Positions 57,251 to 64,000 of a stretch of DNA of 64,000 bases are shown piece by piece. A program made the position numbers and the translations under genes. Source of the stretch: Capsicum annuum (Eukaryota; Streptophyta; Magnoliopsida; Solanales; Solanaceae); assembly GCF_002878395.1 (NCBI RefSeq), contig NW_025850773.1, positions 207,441 to 271,440 of the forward strand. The letters run 5' to 3'. The notes under the pieces were generated by a model. It searched no databases, had not been told where the DNA came from, and worked only from the letters and a program-made list of their open reading frames with translations. How positions within the stretch are numbered: position 1 is the first letter of the stretch; each line of letters opens with the position of its first letter.

Positions 57251-57545
57251 TCAAATTGCCTTCAGATCTAGATTCAGTCCATCCAGTATTCCATGTCTCC
57301 TTGCTAAAGAAGTTTGTAGGTAACCCAGCAGTTGTAGTCCCTATAGAGGGCATAGATGTGTAAAGCATTCTCTCTTATGAGGAAATTCCAGTGAAATCCT
57401 TGACTATCAGATTCACAGACTGAGGAACAAAGAAGTCCCTCTAGTCAAAGTTCTTTGGAAGAATTAGTTCATTAAGAGAGCTATTTGGGAAGTAGAAGCA
57501 GACATACGGGCCAAGTATCCTCACCTCTTCTCTGCAAACTTAGAT
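57251..57545 (+). pseudogene. chromodomain remnant
   Basis: After HPVFHVS-like sequence, a frame-shifted C-terminus reads ILSYEEIPVK, then KEVPLVKVLWKN, a TAG, and FIKRAIWEVEADIRAKYPHL. This is the chromodomain-bearing tail of Del/Tekay-type integrases, which targets integration to heterochromatin, and it supports the chromovirus assignment. Confidence 0.68.
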
Positions 57546-57659
57546 TCAGCCCAAGGTAATAGCTTTCCTTAAGCTTATTCAGTTTCATATTCAGATTTCA
57601 GTTACAGACTTGGTATCAAATACCATTTCATGTTCAGTTATATGTTCATAGGTCAGATC

Positions 57660-57835
57660 AGTTATGTATTTATGCATCAGATATGCATTCTCATCATGAG
57701 AAAACTCAGCTTATCTGTAATCCCAGTCATGCATTCATGAGTCAATTATTCATGCATCAGATATGCATGTTCAGTATGAAAATTTGGTTTATCAGCAGCT
57801 TCATCCATGAAACCATGCATCAGATATGCATGTCC
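57660..57835 (+). repeat. ATGCATCAGATATGCAT repeats before the 3' LTR
   Basis: ATGCATCAGATATGCAT occurs three times (near 57671, 57751 and 57816), followed each time by (T/G)TTCA- or TCCAGTAT-like sequence. ATGCAT is itself a palindrome, so paired sites are formed. Confidence 0.75.
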
Positions 57836-57890
57836 AGTATTCACTCTCAGTGTTCAGTTCTTCGCTCTTAGTCAGTCTCATTCGAGGATG

Positions 57891-57912
57891 AATGTTTCCA
57901 AGGGGGAGATAT
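57891..57912 (+). other. polypurine tract of the chromovirus
   Basis: CCAAGGGGGAGAT lies directly before the 3' LTR start TGTAAGACC and is the expected plus-strand primer. Confidence 0.88.
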
Positions 57913-60541
57913 TGTAAGACCTCGTAAAACTCTAAGCTTAATTCAGTCCATTAATACTTGTCAAGGGGTTCCGGACTTAGAATATTTTGGCTAAGTATCT
58001 AGACTTAGTTTTATTTTACACTTCAAAGGTTTGCAACCTTATTTTGTGATCTTCACATTCGTTAAAGGTCGATATTTAAGCTAACTCATGATCAGGAATG
58101 TCTATAGGGGTTCCCAAATGAGTTTTGGATTTTTCAGACCTCATTTAGACCTTGTTTGAAATCCAAAAATAGTGAGTCAGCATGATATTGGTGCGTCACA
58201 TTTCCAATCGTGTCGACAGATAAAATGTTTCTCAGTCTAAGGTAATTTCTAGTGAAACGATGTGATGTCGGTGCATCACATCAGTTATCGCGTTGGTACC
58301 CTCAACGCGTCGCGTTGAATGCAACATTGCTGGGCACATTTTTCTATCTTTTAAACCCGTGTCTTTAAGGGTAATTAGGTTTTTTCCCCCGAACTTCACT
58401 CCTTATAATACAAAATTTATCCCTCTTTTGGCTAAATATATTCATTATTTCACAATTGCTCAAGAACAAGAAAACCCTAGGTGATTAATTTCAAATCAAG
58501 AACTTAAGATATCTCTATTTACTTTCCAGAATTCTTCAAAAAAGGTATGTAAAGTGTTCATCCAAGGGTACCTTCCACTCTTGGATCTTAAGAAACCCTT
58601 TCCAAAATATGAGTTTTGAATTCCATGTTGTGGTTTTGACTGTACACATGTAAATGTTGTGTTATGATTTCCAAGATTGAATCTTTATTGAATTTTCATG
58701 ACTTTATGATAGTATGTGGATTGAAATTCTTAAATTTGAAGTGTTTGATATAGCCATGATGTATTAGTTGTTGAATTCATGCCCTAGAAAAGGTTATACC
58801 TTCGATGTGTTTGTCAAAATACCTAAGTGAATAAGAATTGTGTATTATGACCCATTCGTGATCCAAATGATGAACTCATGATGTGCCCACATGTTAAAAA
58901 CACTTCCATGCTAAAGCTATGTCTTGTAATGATTTTAGGAAATGTTCATAAGATTGAAATTGTGAGTTTATGATATATTGCTTGCTTTTCTATCCATGTA
59001 TAAGTTTATGACCTTCAAGTGCTTGTGAATTCCCTCAATGATTGTAGTGTGAATTGATGACTATGGTCACGTGTTCAAGAATGGTCATGTCTTATTATTT
59101 TCATTCTATCGAGTCCTGGGGATATTTAATACCCAATAATTTAGCTGTGTGCTTAGAGCTAGTGTCAGCTTTTAAGATACTCTTAGTCAAGCCATGATCA
59201 GTAGAATTCAGTCAGTTACAGAACTCAGGAAAACTCTATAATCTCAGTGTCTGTCTAGTCCCATTCAGTATTTAGTTAAATCCTCAGTAAACTCAGTCAG
59301 TTATTAGAATTTAGTAGTATTCCATCAGTCAATGGAACTCAGCGAACTCAGTCCAGTTTAGCTCAGTATAAGTAGTTCAGTGTCTATTCAGATGGGAGTA
59401 GGATTCAACACCGAGTAAACCCAAGGATGGGAACTCACTTGCTAGAAAAGGGTGTGATTCTTAGAAGCAATCCTTGCATTCCAGAACTGCGTAGCCAGCG
59501 TAGGTTGAGACATATAACCTTCAAGATGAGGGTTGATAAAGTGGATTAACCTGTTAGTTGAGGGTCCCATTATTCTTGATAGGGTACCTAATAGATGGAG
59601 GTCACTCACAGCTTGTCCTTACCAGTGGCACGGTATTGACACCCTTCTAATTGGGGTTATAGATTGGACCCCAACTCAGCTATATCATCTTATTTGGGGC
59701 ATGTCAGTTAGATTGCTACATTCCACAGTCTCAGCCTCAGTCTTCAGAATAGAACTCAGATAGTTCTACAAATTTTAGGACTGTCATATACAGTCACTCA
59801 GCTTAGGACGGAACTCAGCTAGTTCCATTAGAATCAGTATTGTTAGACAAAGTCACTCAGTTAACAGTATATCCATTATCAGTTATATCAGTTATTAGTA
59901 ACCTATGTTATCAGTATTTAGATTTAGTATTCTGTGCTATGACGAATCTCAGTTATAGTTTATACATTTATGGATATATTCTCACGCATTCATGTTCATG
60001 TTATTCAGCCAGTTATAGTTCATGCATACGAACCCTTGCACTCAGCCTACCTCACTTTGCTAACCAGTATATTCTCATGTACTGACGTATACTTTTCTCT
60101 TGTGCTATGGTGTCTTATACCTTAGGTTCAGAAGCACGAGCTCCAGAGCACCCTTAGCAATTCAGATTCAGTCGGTAGCAGTAGACATAGCGTGAGTCCT
60201 CATCCTTCAAGGATACTCTTTTATTCCATTATTTCATTAGATTTAGTTTATTTCAGTAGTTAGAGTTAGTTGGGGACATGTCATATCAACTCCTTATTCA
60301 GACAATTTAGAGGCTTTTTTAGACTATAGAATGTTTAGACAGTTATTTTAGTTTTTGTAATTATATACCTTATTTCAGATTTAACACAATATTGAATCTT
60401 ATGGCAGTTCAGCCCAATATTCTACATATTTCAGTATTATCTTACAGTTATTGCAGCAGGTGCCAGTCATGGGTTAACTTATGGTCCTTTGGGATTATGA
60501 GTACCGTGTAGCGTCTGGGGTACCAGACTTAGGGCGTTACA
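57913..60541 (+). repeat. 3' LTR of the chromovirus
   Basis: Starts TGTAAGACCTCGTAAAAC and ends AGGGCGTTACA. Collinear with the 5' LTR throughout. Confidence 0.9.
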
Positions 60542-60546
60542 TTGAT

Positions 60547-61125
60547 GCTTATATATATATAAAAAGGGAAAATTGTGGTATAGTGTGAATGAATGAGAGA
60601 TGGGTAATTAATCTAGTACAACAATGGCCATGGTAGGTAGAATTCAAGGGTAAAAGAGAGTTAAACCCTAGTATTGAGTCACTTTTCCCTAAATCCTTCC
60701 TTAACTAGCTTGAAACCTCATTACAAGTCTAGAAAAGACCTACTTGATCTTGGTAAATCAACTACAAAAAGGGGTGTTAGATGATAAGGGCAAGCCTATG
60801 GGTATGTGCACTATGCTCGTAACTTTTTTGTTGAGTGTGAGAGTTTAGATTATGTCCACAAAATATAATGAGTGGTGGACTTCATTGTTGTGAGGGCAAC
60901 TTGAGTTTCACTTAGTTTTGTTAGTCTCTCTAGGATATGATGCCCATGATTGTATGTGTGCTGATATTGAATAAATACCGATTGTAGATCCTAATGTATT
61001 GAAACCATATGAGTAAATTGACAAGTGAATGGTTATGCTAAGTCTAGTTTAGTAGGTGATTGTCTGTGTATGCAATTTGGTGTTGAGTTGCTTGAGGACA
61101 AACAATTGCCTTAAGTTGAGGGTGT
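60547..61125 (+). other. 3' region of the Athila-like element 2, right of the nested insertion
   Basis: Non-coding. Ends TTGCTTGAGGACAAACAATT then TTAAGTTGAGGGTG (purine tract). The TTGCTTGAGGA phrase also ends the internal part of element 1 (near 23210). Confidence 0.6.
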
Positions 61126-62505
61126 TGATATTTCGGCTTTTGACAAAACATTTTACATCTTTTTCTTAGGACTATTGTACGTTTTCAAGAAACTGATGTT
61201 GTATTTAATACTGGATTTGAGTGTTTTCAGGGTAAAGAGTTTGCTGAAGGAAAAATCTAGAAAAATAGTAGAAAAAGGTCACTGACGGTCAGAGCTAAAC
61301 AGAATGCTCCAAGTGAAGAACTCATACGACGGTCCTAGTGGCGGACCGTAAATCTTTTAACGGACCACCAACTTGGCTTCAGGCTTAACTAGAACTCAGG
61401 TTTCTAGAAGATACAAAGATGGACCACGCGATGGACCACCAGTCCAACAACGGTCCACCAGCATGATCGTCAGCCCTAAACAGAACCTAACATTCTAGGA
61501 CCATCAGTTATCGACCATGCGACGGACCGATAGTCTTTCGATGGGTCACTATCCTGACCTTCAACTTGGATGTTGTTTTTCTGAATTCGAATTTTAAATC
61601 CTCTGTACCTTGGAACATATAAATACCCAGTTTTAGGTATTATTTGGTATATTTATTATATTTTTCAACGTTGAATACTATTGCAAGCAGAATTCTCTAA
61701 GAAACAGCTAGAATTGTGGATCTAAATATATTATTCATATTTTCATTTGAAGATTGTAGAACACTTGGGAGAAATGCTATTTATGAGAAGTATAATGATT
61801 CCTTTTTGTTCTTCTATGGAAATGTGTGGCTAAGCTCTCATAACTAGGGTTATGGGAGCCTTGATGTGAAATGTTGATTGGGGTTGTGAGAATGTTTGAT
61901 TTCCATGATTAACTAAGGTTGCATAAATCTTTTTTCACAATAATGACCTTTCTTGGTTGCAGACTTGAAGGGTGAGTCCAAGAGCACCACTTTGCATAAA
62001 ATCTAAAAGCTTTAACCTTTGGGTTAAGGGTTGATACCTTAACGGGATCAACCCACATAAGAAGAATAATTGAATAAGTTAATGTATTCTTTAAGTTTGA
62101 GAGAATTGAAGGATAATCTATTCATTTAGGTTGAGAAATAAATGGGTAAATTACAGGATTCAATAACTCTTGCAACTATAGTGATTAATTGAAAATTCAA
62201 AATAATTCACAACCCTAGCTGATTGAACATATCGGTAACCATAACTCCAGTTTGTCTATTTCCATTGAATTACTATTTGCAATAAGAACCACTGTCTGGA
62301 TCATTCTGTGTTACAATAATGAGAAAAAATTAACAAACTTAAAATCCCTTTTTAATTTGGAACCTTTGATCAACAGTCTAATAACAACCATAACACTTAG
62401 TGAACACAATATTCCCTATGGTATTCGACACCCAACCTAGTTGGGTTCTATATTTGATAGTGACCGCTTATTCTTTTCCAAGAGAGGTGTAATTTAGGCG
62501 TATCA
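61126..62505 (+). repeat. 3' LTR of the Athila-like element 2
   Basis: Complete LTR, TGATATTTCGGC to GGCGTATCA, with GACGGTCC-type repeats (61285-61560) and a TATA box near 61618. It keeps the final ~80 bases that the 5' LTR has lost. Confidence 0.85.
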
Positions 62506-62510
62506 ACTTC

Positions 62511-64000
62511 CTACCTTATCATTTTTCTTTGCTTATTACTAATGAAATCTAACACATTAGCCTTTGAGTTGTTTTTACTTTGTAGGTACTAGAAACTACT
62601 CTGTGTTGGCAAAAAATGGCTCTACTTCACCAGATCAAAATGAATAAGAGATCCTCTTCTTGACTATAGAAATGACTAGTAGTAAAACTGGACTCTACTA
62701 ATCATTTTTCAAACCTGTAAGCAATGGTCTCGAGGATGGAATAAGGAAAATATGATGGAAGAATTTTCCAAGACAACTGGGATCATGGAACATTAATTGG
62801 AGAAAACATTGTTGAATTGGACCTCCACTCTATTCATGACTTATAGCCCGTTGTATAACAATAAGATAAAACCTTCCATTGTTATGTCATGTCAAGAAGC
62901 AAGATAATGGTAGCCATATAATAGTCAACAGAAGATTCAAAGAGTTCGAGAATCAAAGAAGCCTAATCTAGAGAAAACTGAGGTTGTTAACTAGGAAGGC
63001 GATGACTAAAGGAATTGGATATTTGATCCTTTGTTCTATCAAGACAAACGCAATGGAAACATCATGGCATCCATAGAAGTGCTTATTTATAACCTAGTAA
63101 GATGGATAAGAGTATTTTAGGGCTATTATAAGTTTATGTACAAACTACGTTTGATCTGAATTCCCAAGAAAGGGATACGTAGGCGGCCTATGTCGGCTTC
63201 GGTCAACCCCTTAGAAAAATTTATCCTTTCCTTTCATGTACAAACTACGTTTTACCTGAATTCCTAAGGAAGGGATACGTAGGCGACCTATGTCGGCTTC
63301 GGTAAACCCCTTAGAAGAATTTATCCTTTTTATTTATGCATGAACTAGGTGATGACCTGAATTCCCAAAAAGGGATACGTAGGCGGCCTATGTCGGCTTT
63401 GGTCAACCCAATATATTTTTCTATTTTTTTCTAGTGTAGTCCTGAACTACGTTTGACCTGATTCCTGCTTCAACGGGATATGTAGGCGCCCCAACGGCTC
63501 AGTCATATAACCCTAGAAAATAGAAACTGGGATAGAATTTTTGAGAAGGAATCTCAAAAATTCACAAGAAGAATATCATCATCCGAAATAGAGAACGGAG
63601 ATCAACAAAGACTTCAGATCCTCTCGAGATGAGATCATCTCAAACAACATTAAACTGGGGCAGAAATTTTAAGGGAAGACCAAAATTTCCACTAAACATT
63701 GGAATATATTTCAAATTTCCGGGCATCAGTGGTCAAAGTAAAACTTTAGAAGTCAACAGTTGCGACTAAGTCTAGGTGGACTAAACCTTTGACTATGATA
63801 GAAATTTTGATATAAACCCTCAGTGACGATGATGAATACATAGAATTCCTCTATCAAACATTGGATACTATCAGAACTAAGAGAAAGATATTCGTTGAGT
63901 TGGTACATCACATGACTAACAGAGATTTTCTAAATCATTTACAAAAGTTTTGAAACTAGTTTCTAAAAATATGACTATTTTTAAAAATCAATACAAATCT
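62511..64000 (+). mobile_element. internal region 2 of the scaffold, right part
   Basis: Continues the match to internal region 1 (copy 1 from about 28990): CTTTGAGTTGTTTTTACTTT, GAAACTACTCTGTGTTGGCA, the tandem array, then AACTGGGGCAGAAATTTT. No reading frame. It runs off the window, so the right end of the scaffold is unseen. Confidence 0.72.
63134..63500 (+). repeat. ~100-bp tandem array, about four units
   Basis: Same unit as 30011-31440, spaced 98-102 bp (starts near 63134, 63237, 63336 and 63434), ending in the same variant unit with GCGCCCCAACGGCTC. Confidence 0.88.

Larger units (their letters stand above)
50242..60541 (+). mobile_element. Del/Tekay-like chromovirus (Ty3/Gypsy), nested
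   Basis: 10,300 bp between perfect TTGAT duplications (50237-50241 and 60542-60546). LTRs 50242-52847 and 57913-60541 begin TGTAA(C/G)ACC and end TTA(A/C)A, agreeing at about nine bases in ten over the first 135 by eye. Primer site TGGTATCAGAGCC (tRNA-Met) after the 5' LTR and polypurine tract CCAAGGGGGAGAT before the 3' LTR. Order gag, protease, reverse transcriptase, RNase H, integrase, chromodomain remnant, all with many stops. Youngest insertion of the stack. Inactive as seen. Confidence 0.9.
41611..62505 (+). mobile_element. Athila-like LTR retrotransposon 2, with a nested chromovirus
   Basis: LTRs run 41611-43021 (5', its end deleted) and 61126-62505 (3', complete, TGATA...TATCA). Flanks TCTTC (41606-41610) and ACTTC (62506-62510) match at four of five bases, and internal region 1 near 28970-29000 shows the uninterrupted site. 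Without the 10.3-kb insertion the element is about 10.6 kb. Layout: decayed protease, reverse transcriptase, RNase H remnant and integrase (43022-46413), post-pol box (46499-46543), promoter-like block and intron (46640-47818), second ORF (47824-49479), 3' region (49480-50241 and 60547-61125), purine tract TTAAGTTGAGGGTG, 3' LTR. Lineage is inferred from pol character and the post-pol box; the primer site is lost. Confidence 0.82.

Noticed and set aside
41611..62505. An endogenous pararetrovirus (caulimovirid) copy
   Set aside because: Reverse transcriptase is accompanied by LTRs and integrase. No movement protein or coat region is seen, so these are Ty3/Gypsy elements.

Overview
The window is plant nuclear DNA, very probably from a Solanaceae species and perhaps Solanum. 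The reasons are the AT-rich composition, MITEs and a tRNA-derived SINE of types I associate with that family, and deeply nested Ty3/Gypsy retrotransposons. I can support only one host gene: an intronless reading frame at 776-1561 for a plant protein of unknown function. The other 62 kb or so is transposable elements and their remains plus AT-rich intergenic sequence. I see no CRISPR array, bacterial operon, rRNA or true tRNA gene, and no active-looking autonomous element.

Layout. 1-2.7 kb: host gene and flanks. 2.7-9.4 kb: small elements, namely a TRIM, a MULE-like element with perfect 10-bp target duplications and two Stowaway-type MITEs inside it, a minus-strand SINE with a 16-bp target duplication, two abutting elements with long terminal inverted repeats, and a decayed LINE tail. 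9.38-11.62 kb: a minus-strand solo LTR. 11.6-14.7 kb: AT-rich intergenic DNA with a stretch dense in TGATACAT-type words.

14.7 kb to the end is one nested complex. Its scaffold is a Tat/Ogre-like tandem array (tRNA-Arg-type primer sites): LTR1 (14692-26106), internal region 1 (26107-36483), LTR2 (36484-40145), internal region 2 (40146 to beyond the window). Four insertions sit in it. (a) A non-autonomous Athila-like element, 16585-24637, target duplication TATAT, lies inside LTR1. (b) A minus-strand solo LTR of the scaffold's own family, 32545-36112, target duplication CTTGC, lies inside internal region 1. (c) A second Athila-like element with decayed pol and a second ORF, 41611-62505, lies inside internal region 2. 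(d) A Del/Tekay-like chromovirus, 50242-60541, target duplication TTGAT, lies inside (c). Order of events: scaffold first, then a, b and c, then d.

How the parts relate. All coding parts of the retroelements carry stops, frameshifts or deletions; they are fossils. The most interesting signals are structural. Both Athila-like elements carry a promoter-like block (repeats followed by a TATA box) after pol or the position where pol would be, ahead of a second ORF that begins just after a splice-acceptor-like site. The two scaffold copies carry the same ~100-bp tandem repeat at very different copy number. The stop codons in the chromovirus are mostly at expected Gln and Trp codons, as methylation-driven C-to-T decay would produce.
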